Of a DNA stretch of 34,565 bases, positions 8,308 to 15,612 are shown piece by piece. The stretch is from Methanobacteriota archaeon. GTDB lineage: Archaea; Thermoplasmatota; E2; JACPAO01; JAHWKR01. A program made the translations under genes and the position numbers. The stretch is taken from positions 1-34,565 of the forward strand of contig JAHWKR010000027.1 of the NCBI GenBank assembly GCA_019347805.1. The letters are read 5' to 3'. The number at the start of each line of letters is the position of its first letter. Positions within the stretch are counted from its first letter, which is position 1. The notes under the pieces were generated by a model. That model did no database searches and was not told the origin of the DNA. It worked only from the letters and a program-made list of their open reading frames with translations.

Positions 8308-9150
8308 CTATACATAGCAAGGTGCGAAGGGACGTGTCCCCTCGACGGGCGTGGTCCATTGTGCAATTCCCCGAAGCACGACCTCCTGACGGTGACCGAT
8401 ACCGATCTCCTCCCGACCGTAGGGAAGACACCAATGAAGGACTTCGGCTCGGTAGGTCGCTGACCAGAATGTTGTCAATGGTCGGTACATCGAGACGACA
8501 AAAGTCGCATGGCAGCCCGCCAGGCGGGGCGGGTATGTGGCCAGGACGAGCGCAACGCCAGAAAAGGACCTAGTGGGGCCCATCAGATGCCGATCGAGCC
8601 CGGTCTTTTCATAGGCCGCACCGTTTTTCACTTCTTCAGCCCAATCCAAGAGTTCAGGTTCGGCGTGATAGAAGACCTGCCGTTCCACACGAAGCCGCGA
8701 CACGAGGTCTTCTTCGTCCAACGCCCGGATATGCCTTCTCACGGAATAGATGGAAAGGCCGAGCGCCGCCGCGATCTTTTCGGCGTTCACCGCCGGGTGC
8801 TCCGCCAGGAACAACGCGACCTCGCGGGTGGTCCCACTGCCCAAAAGGAGCCGTGTGGAAGGACTGTCCCATAGATCGATGTCTTCAGCCCTGAAACAGA
8901 AGATCTCACGCCCGCCCGGGAGCGTCCGGGTCTCAACGAACCCCTGGTGTTCGAGCCGCCGGATGTGAAAACGGATCGTGTTCACGTTCACATCGAGCAG
9001 CTTGGAGAGTTGGTGCTGGTTCAGACCCGGCTTCTCTGTGAGAAGCTCCATCATCCGGGCTCGCGTCTTGTTCAAGAGAAGCGTGTCCCGCAATGCCTCG
9101 GGGAGACGATCGACCGGATCGCCCGGCTTCCGATTTCTAGGCGTAGCCAT
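8308..9150 (-). CDS. Double winged-helix transcriptional regulator
   Basis: A protein of 280 residues with two winged-helix DNA-binding domains in tandem. The first (about 20-85) has the ArsR/MarR-like pattern GLNQHQLSKLLDVNVNTIRF followed by HIRRLEHQGFV. The second (about 95-160) has VNAEKIAAALGLSIYSVRRH and then IRALDEEDLV. The last 110 residues match nothing I recognise and could be a sensor part. The ATG at 9150 lies inside the end of the upstream TPR gene (14-nt overlap), so the two form an operon. It probably controls the neighbouring surface-protein genes (inference from position). An upstream GTG/ATG would lie deeper in the TPR gene and is less likely. Part of the C-terminal coding sequence (8470-8500) resembles a sequence at 11050-11080. 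Confidence 0.75.
   Translation of the reverse strand: MATPRNRKPGDPVDRLPEALRDTLLLNKTRARMMELLTEKPGLNQHQLSKLLDVNVNTIRFHIRRLEHQGFVETRTLPGGREIFCFRAEDIDLWDSPSTRLLLGSGTTREVALFLAEHPAVNAEKIAAALGLSIYSVRRHIRALDEEDLVSRLRVERQVFYHAEPELLDWAEEVKNGAAYEKTGLDRHLMGPTRSFSGVALVLATYPPRLAGCHATFVVSMYRPLTTFWSATYRAEVLHWCLPYGREEIGIGHRQEVVLRGIAQWTTPVEGTRPFAPCYV
8309..8316 (-). promoter_or_regulatory. TATA box of the large surface protein gene
   Basis: On the minus strand this reads TATGTATA, centred 26 nt before the ATG at 8286, so the transcript should be leaderless. The box overlaps the TAG stop of the upstream regulator gene, so the surface protein has its own promoter although it lies directly behind an operon. Confidence 0.6.
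8470..8500. repeat. 31-bp dispersed repeat, copy A
   Basis: This stretch matches 11050-11080 at 25 of 31 positions in the same orientation. It lies within the C-terminal codons of the winged-helix regulator. A second shared word, CATCAGATGC, lies at 8581-8590 and at 11098-11107. The second copy may be the remnant of a duplicated regulator tail or a shared regulatory element. Confidence 0.4.
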
Positions 9151-10675
9151 CGAGGACCTCCCCGTGTGTAGGATCGGATGGTCCGTCGACAAGACGAGGC
9201 GCCGTGATCCCGATATCCCTGGCCACCTGATGTGCGATCTCAGGAGACACGTCGGTCAGTTCGGTAAGACGGCGCTCTACCGCTGCATCGTCTTCCCGTA
9301 GGTGGGCGGTCCAAACAAGCAACTCCAATGCGTCGGCTCGGTCCATGTCTGGTAGGGCTGCGGCACGTGATGCAGCCCTCTCTGCCGCTACAGGATCCCC
9401 TGCCTCGAGTTCCGCTCGAGCCCATTCGAAAAGGGCGCTCGGGTCGCTCCGTTGGGAACGGGCGGCACGTCGGTAGCACCGGGAGGCGCGTCGCCACTCG
9501 CGACATTCCGCGGCGCGGTCTCCCTGTCGCATCCACGCACCATACTGGTACGAACGCGAACCCGCCGTCGGGGCCGGTATGATCCCGACCGTCATCAGGC
9601 CGACCGCGGCGATCAATCCGAGCGCGCCGAATGAGGCCAGTCCCCTGAACGCCGGCCCAGGATCTGCTGCATCGGCCGCGGGAAGGGTCTCGACCGTGCT
9701 CGCGCCGGAGATCTTGAAACCCTCCGCAGATCGCACCCATACGCTGGGGATCGATTCGACCGGAGCGGCTTCCACTGCAAGCGAGCCACTTCCCTCGAGG
9801 CGGAACCGATCGCTCTTGAAGATATGGATATCGTCGTCTTGGCGGATGCGTCCGGTCACGTCCGTCGAGGTGATGGTCCCGTCTACATCGATATCCATCG
9901 ACGGAAGGAAGAGTCCGATGTTCTCTCCGGTGCTCGAGAAGGTGCCGTTCTTCACGTGCAGGACGGTCACCCTCAGCTCATATTCGGAGAACGGCGCCCC
10001 TGGGTCGCTTTCCCAGTACCCCGTCCAATCGGACCAGGCGCCATCCTGCCCCTCTGCCTCGATCCGGACATCATGGACGAACAGATCGAACGAACCCTCC
10101 ACCCGCGCAGAGCCGGTGGTGATACCTTTCATGGCAGGCCCTTGCGTGATGTACGAGAATCCGAGCATCGCGGGATCGTCACCTGCGCTCACCGTCTCCG
10201 ATGTCGTCCCAACGGTCACGACCTGATCCCCATCGGATGGAATCAGCGTCAAACCGTCTCGGGCCGTTGCTGTGATCGCTATCTCGTCCGTGTCCGAAAA
10301 GCCCAAGAAAAGGGGAACGCCCTGGAACGAGGAAAATCCAACAGTCGCCTCATTGAGAGATATCGAGTCCCTGCCGCGGTCTACGACATGTTTCCAGAGC
10401 GACCGGTCTCCCTGCACATAGACGCCACGCTCCCAGCCGACCTTGATGACGATTTTTTCGGCCGTGAGCCTCGTACTCTCGAGAGCTGGGGGATCTTTAA
10501 TCAGCACCCCACCTGTAGCCCCTCGGAGAGATGTAGTGCCGTCGACCTCGACCGGCCAGGTGGTCCAAACCCCCTCGATGGCAGCAGAGGACGATGCGGA
10601 CGTACCCGTCCCACAGGTGGCCAGGAGTATGGCCAGGTTCACGAGAAAGACGCAAGAGGCCCGGAGCAGTGGCAC
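9137..10675 (-). CDS. Exported beta-rich domain, TM helix and cytoplasmic TPR domain
   Basis: With the GTG start at 10675 the protein has 512 residues. It starts with a signal peptide (LLRASCVFLVNLAILLATC). An extracellular beta-rich domain (about 30-345) follows, then one TM helix (FGALGLIAAVGLMTVGII, about 350-370), then a cytoplasmic helical part of Ala/Arg-rich 34-residue TPR-like pairs (EWRRASRCYRRAARSQ, WARAELEAGDPVAAERAA). The TTG at 10693 overlaps a T-rich TATA-like box, so the GTG at 10675 is the better start. The downstream regulator gene overlaps its end, so both are co-transcribed. It may be a sensor or scaffold linking an external domain to internal partners (inference). A second membrane TPR protein is encoded divergently at 11236-12120. 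Confidence 0.65.
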   Translation of the reverse strand: MPLLRASCVFLVNLAILLATCGTGTSASSSAAIEGVWTTWPVEVDGTTSLRGATGGVLIKDPPALESTRLTAEKIVIKVGWERGVYVQGDRSLWKHVVDRGRDSISLNEATVGFSSFQGVPLFLGFSDTDEIAITATARDGLTLIPSDGDQVVTVGTTSETVSAGDDPAMLGFSYITQGPAMKGITTGSARVEGSFDLFVHDVRIEAEGQDGAWSDWTGYWESDPGAPFSEYELRVTVLHVKNGTFSSTGENIGLFLPSMDIDVDGTITSTDVTGRIRQDDDIHIFKSDRFRLEGSGSLAVEAAPVESIPSVWVRSAEGFKISGASTVETLPAADAADPGPAFRGLASFGALGLIAAVGLMTVGIIPAPTAGSRSYQYGAWMRQGDRAAECREWRRASRCYRRAARSQRSDPSALFEWARAELEAGDPVAAERAASRAAALPDMDRADALELLVWTAHLREDDAAVERRLTELTDVSPEIAHQVARDIGITAPRLVDGPSDPTHGEVLDGYA

Positions 10676-10744
10676 GCGACAGACTCGGGCCAATAAAAGA
10701 ATAGTGGTAGAGAGAGGGAAAGAGGAAGCAGACCGCGGGTCCCA

Positions 10745-10933
10745 TCACGGCACGGGCGGGAAATCCGGCAGTTCGTCGATGCATCCGTAGTCCACGACCA
10801 CCGAAGGAGGGTCGGTCGCGGTCTTGACACAGGTGGGTTCGTCGACGATGTTCTGGTCTTCTGCGTCCACAGGGGCCGAAACGACCGAAAGAACGGTCAG
10901 GATCAGCACCGCCAAAGCGATTTTTCGATTCAT
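10745..10933 (-). CDS. Small secreted peptide
   Basis: A protein of 62 residues. MNRKIALAVLILTVLSVVSA is a clean signal peptide with cleavage near VDA-ED. The mature peptide has about 36 residues, two cysteines (possible disulfide), and an acidic Pro-rich end (PDFPPVP). The ATG at 10933 was chosen because it starts the signal peptide; the longer frame from 10969 would add 12 residues before it. An inverted repeat lies 20-37 nt upstream. I do not recognise the family. It is the first gene of the minus-strand group that continues with the TPR protein. Confidence 0.6.
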   Translation of the reverse strand: MNRKIALAVLILTVLSVVSAPVDAEDQNIVDEPTCVKTATDPPSVVVDYGCIDELPDFPPVP

Positions 10934-10952
10934 CGTGGGTTCACCATAGTTG

Positions 10953-10970
10953 CATGGGCAGTCGCCCATG
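10953..10970. promoter_or_regulatory. Perfect inverted repeat, possible operator
   Basis: CATGGGC, spacer AGTC, then GCCCATG: a perfect 7+4+7 palindrome ending 20 nt before the start of the small secreted peptide gene, exactly where an archaeal TATA/BRE region would lie. It could be a repressor site for that gene. Confidence 0.4.
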
Positions 10971-11235
10971 AACGGTACGAAGAGGCCGCCGGATGAAACC
11001 TCTTACTTGCCCATATCTGGTCGTCGAAGAGGCGAAACAGGGAGTCGAGTGTTGACAATGTTCGGTATGTCGAATCGACAGGATGTGTCCTGGGAGGCAT
11101 CAGATGCTCTTCCCTTTGACCTCACTTGATCGTCCATGACCACCGACAAAGAAGCGGTAGCAGGAAAAAGTACAAGGCCATCTAACGTATTACAGACCCG
11201 CCGATGCCCTAGACCGGCGTTGGCGGATCCAGTGC
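10971..11235. other. Intergenic region between divergent genes
   Basis: No complete gene is visible between the small secreted peptide gene and the divergent TPR gene. On the minus strand an open frame without a good start contains HLMPPRTHPVDSTYRTLSTL, which partly resembles the C-terminal part of the regulator at 8308-9150 (HLMGPTR and VVSMYRPLTT). It may be a decayed partial duplicate. A possible plus-strand TATA (TATTACA) is near 11188-11194. Confidence 0.35.
11050..11080. repeat. 31-bp dispersed repeat, copy B
   Basis: This matches 8470-8500 at 25 of 31 positions. It contains the perfect palindrome TGTCGAATCGACA (11068-11080), which the other copy keeps only partly. It lies upstream of the minus-strand secreted peptide gene. 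Confidence 0.4.
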
Positions 11236-12120
11236 ATGATGCGCACCATCGAGCGACATGGACCTCTGGATACGGTGCTGGGGAGCGGGCGACACATGAC
11301 GCGCGAAGTGGGTGGGCCGGACGCGTGCCGAAAAAAACAGCACAGCGCCCGGCCGGAACAAGCAGCACTCATCCAAAAGGCTCGGAACATCGGACCGGAT
11401 GAGCGAGGAGCCAGATTCCCTGGACTGTGGCTGGCTGGCACGGTCTTCTTCACGGTCGCCGCGATCGGAAGTTATGGCGTGACCCTCCTCTTTGCTCTCC
11501 CATGCGCCTACATGGTGTGGGAGCGGGTCCGTTGTCCGACCTATAGGGCCTTGAAACACATCAGAGCCGCCTCAAGAAGTCCCTCCGAGCATGCGGACCG
11601 GACGGTCGCGATGGCCGTCGCCTCGGCACCAGGATCCTGGAGCGTACAACGAGAAGCGGGTATGTATCTCCTTGATCGGCGAGCGCCACAGGAGGCGACC
11701 ACATGTCTGATGGACGCCTTCCATCTGTTCCCAGGTGACAAACGTCCTTACCTGGTCCTGGCCGCGATCGCGGCGATCGACGCCGATCGTCTTGAAGAGG
11801 CGGAGATGTCACTCCAGAGGTTCCTCGGCACGAGCGAACCCGAGAAGAGCGACCTGGACGCCCTCATCGTGGGCCTACTGGCCCTGGTCTTCCAAAAACA
11901 AGGGGATCCGATCCGTGCACTCGAGATCGTGAACCGACTTCCACTGCGTCGCCGAGACCTCAACCATCCACTGCTCGTCGGTCTCTGTGTCCGTGCGTCG
12001 GCGAAGTATAGCCTTGGTAAGAGAGCGGACGCGAAGCGTGATCTCGACCGGGTCCACGCCATCGATCCGGAGTTCCCGATGCTGACCGAGACGGAGAAGA
12101 GCCGGTATCCGGACCCCTAA
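11236..12120 (+). CDS. Membrane protein with cytoplasmic TPR-like repeats
   Basis: A protein of 294 residues. Residues 1-60 are basic and soluble. Two adjacent TM helices follow (GLWLAGTVFFTVAAIG and YGVTLLFALPCAYMVW, about 63-98). From about 110 to 285 there are helical repeats of TPR type (AGMYLLDRRAPQEATTCLMD, LAAIAAIDADRLEEAEMSLQ, ASAKYSLGKRADAKRDLDRV). The ATG at 11236 is the first in frame after stops at 11137 and 11158; a later ATG at 11296 cannot be excluded. It is divergent from, and may work with, the other TPR membrane protein at 9137-10675. Role unknown; TPRs suggest protein-protein contacts at the membrane. Confidence 0.65.
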   Translation: MMRTIERHGPLDTVLGSGRHMTREVGGPDACRKKQHSARPEQAALIQKARNIGPDERGARFPGLWLAGTVFFTVAAIGSYGVTLLFALPCAYMVWERVRCPTYRALKHIRAASRSPSEHADRTVAMAVASAPGSWSVQREAGMYLLDRRAPQEATTCLMDAFHLFPGDKRPYLVLAAIAAIDADRLEEAEMSLQRFLGTSEPEKSDLDALIVGLLALVFQKQGDPIRALEIVNRLPLRRRDLNHPLLVGLCVRASAKYSLGKRADAKRDLDRVHAIDPEFPMLTETEKSRYPDP

Positions 12121-12144
12121 GCGACGCCGTCGGTCGAAGGGCTC

Positions 12145-12324
12145 TCAGCGCGCTGGATGTGCAAGGCACCAAGCACAATCGTCATAGGCGGCCAGATACG
12201 CCTCCTGCATGCTGTGGAAAGGCACACGATGTTCAGATGGGATCTCCTCGATCCGGCAGTGCGGTTTCGGGTTGAGAAGGTCGTGGACCTCCCTCGTGTT
12301 CCGGTTCCCCAAGTATCTAGGCAT
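12145..12324 (-). CDS. Small Cys/His protein with Ada-like zinc site
   Basis: A 59-residue protein hidden in the 12121-12630 gap. It reads MPRYLGNRNTREVHDLLNP, then a Cys at 23, then SEHRVPFHSMQEAYLAAYDD, then CAWC. His14, Cys23, Cys50 and Cys53 are placed like the ligands of the Ada-type metal-binding fold, and the words GNRNTREVHDL and YDxCxxC recur, from memory, in small bacterial and archaeal proteins of unknown function. The ATG at 12324 sits at the beginning of this conserved part; a longer frame to 12429 looks unrelated. It is convergent with the TPR gene that ends at 12120. It may bind one Zn(II) ion; biological role unknown. Confidence 0.6.
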   Translation of the reverse strand: MPRYLGNRNTREVHDLLNPKPHCRIEEIPSEHRVPFHSMQEAYLAAYDDCAWCLAHPAR

Positions 12325-12630
12325 GGGACGGCAAGCGACGGGTCCGTTGAAGTGGGTTTCTATCCCACTGTATTCCTGTTCCTTCTGTTGATGACAATAC
12401 CTGGTCTGTCGGATGACGAACAACGTCATGATGAGATGAGTATCATCGCCATGCAGACTTCTTGTCGAAGGACCAAATCAGTGAGGTATCGGCTTCGTGA
12501 TGCATTTTCACTTCAGTCACCGATCGACGACCGATGATCTACTCTCGCCCTCCCACAATACCCTTCCCGACCTCTTCCCCAGGTCCATCCTCCGCCCACC
12601 CAAAATACCTCGGAGGAGGACCTCCCGGCA
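12325..12630. other. Intergenic region with the promoter of the following gene
   Basis: This region lies between the divergent Ada-like and two-TM protein genes. The AAAATACC at 12601-12608 is centred 26 nt before the next ATG and is the likely plus-strand TATA box. GGAGGAGG, just before the ATG, could instead act as ribosome binding site on a longer transcript. Nothing else is recognisable. Confidence 0.4.
12601..12608 (+). promoter_or_regulatory. TATA-like box of the two-TM protein gene
   Basis: AAAATACC is centred 26-27 nt before the ATG at 12631, consistent with a leaderless start. Confidence 0.4.
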
Positions 12631-13080
12631 ATGACCGACCCCGGTCCCCTCTGGACCCTCAGGGCACCCCTCGCACGCACGGGGCTCGTGCTCCGGCTCT
12701 TCGACCGGGTCGACCGTATGGAAGGCACCCACGACGGACTCCGACTCGATATAGACGGGAAGCAGCTCGCGCTCCCCTACGAAGAGATCTACCAGGTCCA
12801 GACAAACACCGTCCGCCGCAATGCCGGCATCCTCTGGGGCTCGGTATTCTTCGCCACTGCCATCATGTTCCTCACGTTCTCAGTGATGACCCTCACCAGC
12901 CATCCCGTCATCGCTCTTCTCGCTGCGACCGGCGCCATCCTGCAGGCCTTCTACTCGTGGATCGCCCTCGTCGGTGTCGACGAATTCCACATCACCATCG
13001 AGACCCTCGATGGACAGAAACATCGCTTCGTCGCCGAGCCGGAGGAAGCGGAACGGTATCTTGTCGGGCTTATGGAGTAG
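12631..13080 (+). CDS. Two-TM membrane protein
   Basis: A protein of 149 residues. An N-terminal beta-rich part (about 1-65, including LRLDIDGKQLALPYEEIYQV) looks like a small PH-like domain of the kind found in bacterial and archaeal membrane proteins (tentative). Two TM helices follow (WGSVFFATAIMFLTFSVMTL and IALLAATGAILQAFYSWIAL), then a C-terminal strand region (FHITIETLDGQKHRFVAEP). The start is supported by a TATA-like box 26 nt upstream and by GGAGGAGG. A run of six T follows the stop. I do not recognise a specific family. Confidence 0.65.
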   Translation: MTDPGPLWTLRAPLARTGLVLRLFDRVDRMEGTHDGLRLDIDGKQLALPYEEIYQVQTNTVRRNAGILWGSVFFATAIMFLTFSVMTLTSHPVIALLAATGAILQAFYSWIALVGVDEFHITIETLDGQKHRFVAEPEEAERYLVGLME

Positions 13081-13099
13081 CCGGATTCCGGGCCGCGGG

Positions 13100-13105
13100 T
13101 TTTTT
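13100..13105 (+). terminator. Oligo-T terminator after the two-TM protein gene
   Basis: Six T follow a GC-rich stretch 20 nt after the TAG stop. Archaeal transcription often ends at such T runs without a hairpin. Confidence 0.5.
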
Positions 13106-13124
13106 CACGCTCCGTCATCGGTTC

Positions 13125-14681
13125 CTAATCGCCCCGTCCCCGCACCCACGCCTCGTGCTCCAACAACAACGCCCCCGCATATACCTGGGCCATGGCGATG
13201 GCGAACGTGCGCGCGTGCCGCTCCTGCACCTCGAGCGGTTCATGCAACAATGTCGAGAACGTGTGGTGCAATCCGGCGGCGTTCTGGCGCAACTGTTCCA
13301 CGTCATTGATGAGCGCCTCGTCCGCGACACGCCCCAACCGATCGGTGAGGTCGGTGTAGAACGGACCGAAGGCACCCTCCTTGTGGATGGCGCGGAGCGC
13401 GTCGAGCGACAGGACGTTCGTGGTGCCTTCCCAGATGGTGAGCACCTGGGTGTCGCGCAGGATGCGCGGTAAGCCGGTGTCCTCGATGTAGCCCGCGCCT
13501 CCGAACGCTTCGATGCCCTCGGAGACGACGCGCACCGCCTCCTTGGCGGTGTAGAGCTTGATGAGCGGCGTCAGCAGACGCAACACCTTGTCCTCGTCTG
13601 CTGTGGCCGTACCGCACTCGACCTTGCCCTGCAACTCGGCGGCACGGAAGAGCAGGTGGAAGCAGGCCTGGGTGGTCGCCTCCATCTGGCCCAACGTCTC
13701 CATGTGGAGCGGTTTCTCCGACAAAGGTGCACCGAACGCCACCCGCTTCGTGGCATAGTCGCGTGCCAGGTTGATGATGTGGCGCATCGAAGAAACCGAG
13801 GACACGGCGTTGTGGATCCGTGTGACGTTGAACAGGATGGCGATGTTGCGCACACCCGCGCCCCGCTCACCCACGAGCCGCGCCTTCGCCCCTTCCAACG
13901 TCAGTTCGGCGGTCGGCAACGCCCGTGTCCCCAGCTTGTCTTTCAGCCGGTCGACCCGGATGCCGTTCCATTCCCCGCGCTCCCCCGCCGTCTCCAGATA
14001 GAACAATGACAAACGATCGTCCCCGTCGCACTTGGCGAGCGTGAAGGCCATCTCCGCATCGGTCGCAGATGTGAACCACTTCTTCCCCCACAATGTCCAG
14101 TCGTCGCCCTCCTTTTTCGCCACCGTCAATGAACGTTGCACATCCGAGCCGCCGGTCTTCTCGGTCATCCACTGTCCCGAGGTCCAGAAGCCCTTCGGGT
14201 CGCGCGAGGCGAGCCGTCGGAAACTCGCCTCCAGTTCCTTCGGTGCCAAAGACTCGATCAGACGTGCGGCACCATCGGTCATCGCGAGCGGACAGTTGTA
14301 GATGGCCGACCAAGGGTGGAACAGGTAGAGCTTCGCCACCTGATGGATGCGCGATGCCGGCCCATGATTCCGCTCATAGGCCAAAGCGACGAGCCCCTCC
14401 TCCGCCGAGACGCGCTTCAACGCCCGCCAACCGTTCGACGTGACGATGCGGTCGACCCGGCGCCCCCACGGGTCCCACTGCACGAGCGACGGCTCGTTCG
14501 CCTCCGCATCCTCCTGATACGACACGACCTCTTCCACCAAGCGGTCGCCCCACCGCACAAGGTCCTCCTCGACCTCCTTCTGCACCTCCGCGGGAAGCAC
14601 CCGGCGCAAGTGTGCAGCCAAGAGCGGGTCGTCCAGGTACGGGTTCCCTCGACGCGGCGGGTCCTGGAAGAAATCGGTCAT
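13125..14681 (-). CDS. Acyl-CoA dehydrogenase, AidB-like
   Basis: An FAD-dependent acyl-CoA dehydrogenase family protein of 518 residues, longer than the usual 380-400 and close to the AidB/DmdC-like branch with its extra N-terminal domain. Visible marks: TEKTGGSDVQRS (flavin/substrate loop), FEAFGGAGYIEDTG-type helix turn (here EAFGGAGYIEDTGLPRI), and DTQVLTIWEGTTNV, where the Glu of WEGT matches the usual catalytic base. The ATG at 14681 was chosen over an upstream start at 14702 because the latter lies inside a perfect inverted repeat. The enzyme would dehydrogenate an acyl-CoA and pass electrons to ETF; the substrate is not readable. No other beta-oxidation gene is nearby. Confidence 0.9.
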   Translation of the reverse strand: MTDFFQDPPRRGNPYLDDPLLAAHLRRVLPAEVQKEVEEDLVRWGDRLVEEVVSYQEDAEANEPSLVQWDPWGRRVDRIVTSNGWRALKRVSAEEGLVALAYERNHGPASRIHQVAKLYLFHPWSAIYNCPLAMTDGAARLIESLAPKELEASFRRLASRDPKGFWTSGQWMTEKTGGSDVQRSLTVAKKEGDDWTLWGKKWFTSATDAEMAFTLAKCDGDDRLSLFYLETAGERGEWNGIRVDRLKDKLGTRALPTAELTLEGAKARLVGERGAGVRNIAILFNVTRIHNAVSSVSSMRHIINLARDYATKRVAFGAPLSEKPLHMETLGQMEATTQACFHLLFRAAELQGKVECGTATADEDKVLRLLTPLIKLYTAKEAVRVVSEGIEAFGGAGYIEDTGLPRILRDTQVLTIWEGTTNVLSLDALRAIHKEGAFGPFYTDLTDRLGRVADEALINDVEQLRQNAAGLHHTFSTLLHEPLEVQERHARTFAIAMAQVYAGALLLEHEAWVRGRGD

Positions 14682-14692
14682 CCGGAGACCCG

Positions 14693-14711
14693 CAAGTCCC
14701 AAGGGGACTTG
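14693..14711. promoter_or_regulatory. Perfect 19-bp inverted repeat, likely operator of the acyl-CoA dehydrogenase gene
   Basis: CAAGTCCC, spacer AAG, then GGGACTTG. It ends 12 nt before the dehydrogenase start and overlaps the presumed promoter, so a dimeric regulator bound here would block transcription. Confidence 0.55.
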
Positions 14712-14758
14712 AAAGATTGGGGAAGGGAGTAGTCACGGTCACCTCCCCCGGGTGGAGG

Positions 14759-14765
14759 GAAATAG
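14759..14765 (+). promoter_or_regulatory. TATA-like box of the three-TM protein gene
   Basis: GAAATAG is centred 26 nt before the ATG at 14788. This makes the in-frame GTG at 14752 an unlikely start. Confidence 0.45.
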
Positions 14766-14787
14766 CCGCTATGGTTCGACGCGTTGG

Positions 14788-15327
14788 ATGAGCGACTCCG
14801 TATCGCAAGTACCAGATCCCCGGGTCCTAGAAGAGACCCTCGCCGAAGGGAGGCGGGTCCTTGACATCTCGATGAGTCGGCTCGATCAAGAGTTTCGTCG
14901 GACAGAACGCCTCCAGGCGCTCATACTCGCCATACTGGCCGCCGCGGCGGCAGGAGTTGGTGTGGTCGGCCGCACAGAAGGTCTGAGCCTTGAAGTCGTC
15001 CCCCGGGTCATGTTCCTTCTCGCACTCACCATCAACCTGTTGAGCGCCGTCCTCGTCGGTCGGACCTTGTCGGGTACACGTCGCAACGCGGTCTCGTTCG
15101 GCGTAGACCTCGGGCGCATGGAAGCGATGCTGGAGAACCCAGCGTGGGATCTTACGGCTTGTCGTACCGCGGTGCTACATGCCCTCAATCGTGATGTGCG
15201 GTTCAACAAGGAAGAGGAGCGGCGGCTCCTTTCCGGTCGATCGCGAGGCTTGCGAATCCTATACGTCAGCGCCAGCGTGCACCTCCTGAACCTAATTTTT
15301 ATACTGGGAGGCGTGTTCAATGCATAA
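14788..15327 (+). CDS. Three-TM membrane protein
   Basis: A protein of 179 residues. A helical N-terminus (about 10-45) is followed by two TM helices (LQALILAILAAAAAGVGVVG and VMFLLALTINLLSAVLVG), a charged middle part (about 100-150), and a third TM helix at the end (LRILYVSASVHLLNLIFILG). The order resembles that of SLATT-type membrane effector domains, but the resemblance is only architectural. Its end overlaps the start of the next small gene by 8 nt, so the two are translationally coupled. The coding region of its last TM helix is duplicated at 15546-15611. Confidence 0.6.
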   Translation: MSDSVSQVPDPRVLEETLAEGRRVLDISMSRLDQEFRRTERLQALILAILAAAAAGVGVVGRTEGLSLEVVPRVMFLLALTINLLSAVLVGRTLSGTRRNAVSFGVDLGRMEAMLENPAWDLTACRTAVLHALNRDVRFNKEEERRLLSGRSRGLRILYVSASVHLLNLIFILGGVFNA

Positions 15328-15532
15328 GATGCGAGCCGATGAAGTTCCCGATGCGCCCAACCCGTTCAAAGGCCGATTGAAGAACATGAAGATCAAGGAC
15401 CTGGGCACCAATTATTTTCCGTTCGGGCCCCCGCCGTACGCGGATTTCATCGAAAAGGGCGAATTCCCTCCCGAGGAAGAAATGGGCGCGAACGAAAAGA
15501 AGAACTGGTGGCAGCGACTCCTCGGTCACTGA
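15320..15532 (+). CDS. Small soluble partner of the three-TM protein
   Basis: A protein of 70 residues. It reads VPDAPNPFKGRLKNMKIKDL near the N-terminus, a Pro/Phe-rich middle (FPFGPPPYADF) and ends KKNWWQRLLGH. The ATG lies inside the end of the upstream gene, so expression is coupled. A shorter paralogue follows at 15613-15744. I do not recognise the family; the amphipathic end with two Trp could contact the membrane or the TM partner. Confidence 0.6.
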   Translation: MHKMRADEVPDAPNPFKGRLKNMKIKDLGTNYFPFGPPPYADFIEKGEFPPEEEMGANEKKNWWQRLLGH

Positions 15533-15545
15533 ACAAGATAACGCC

Positions 15546-15611
15546 GTGTATACACCAATCGTACACCTACTGAACCTGGTTTTTCTAGTGGGAGGTGTTT
15601 TCCACGTCTAA
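15546..15611 (+). pseudogene. Duplicated tail of the three-TM protein gene
   Basis: VHLLNLVFLVGGVFHV plus stop corresponds to VHLLNLIFILGGVFNA at the end of the upstream three-TM protein. Only the last TM helix is present. It could be a remnant of a tandem duplication, or a 21-residue membrane peptide starting at the GTG at 15546. Confidence 0.5.
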
Positions 15612-15612
15612 G

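Noticed and set aside
7477-8463. 328-codon plus-strand ORF opposite the N-terminus of the large surface protein
   Set aside because: His/Arg/Asp-rich shadow composition; the minus strand has the pilin-like N-terminus and a spaced TATA box.
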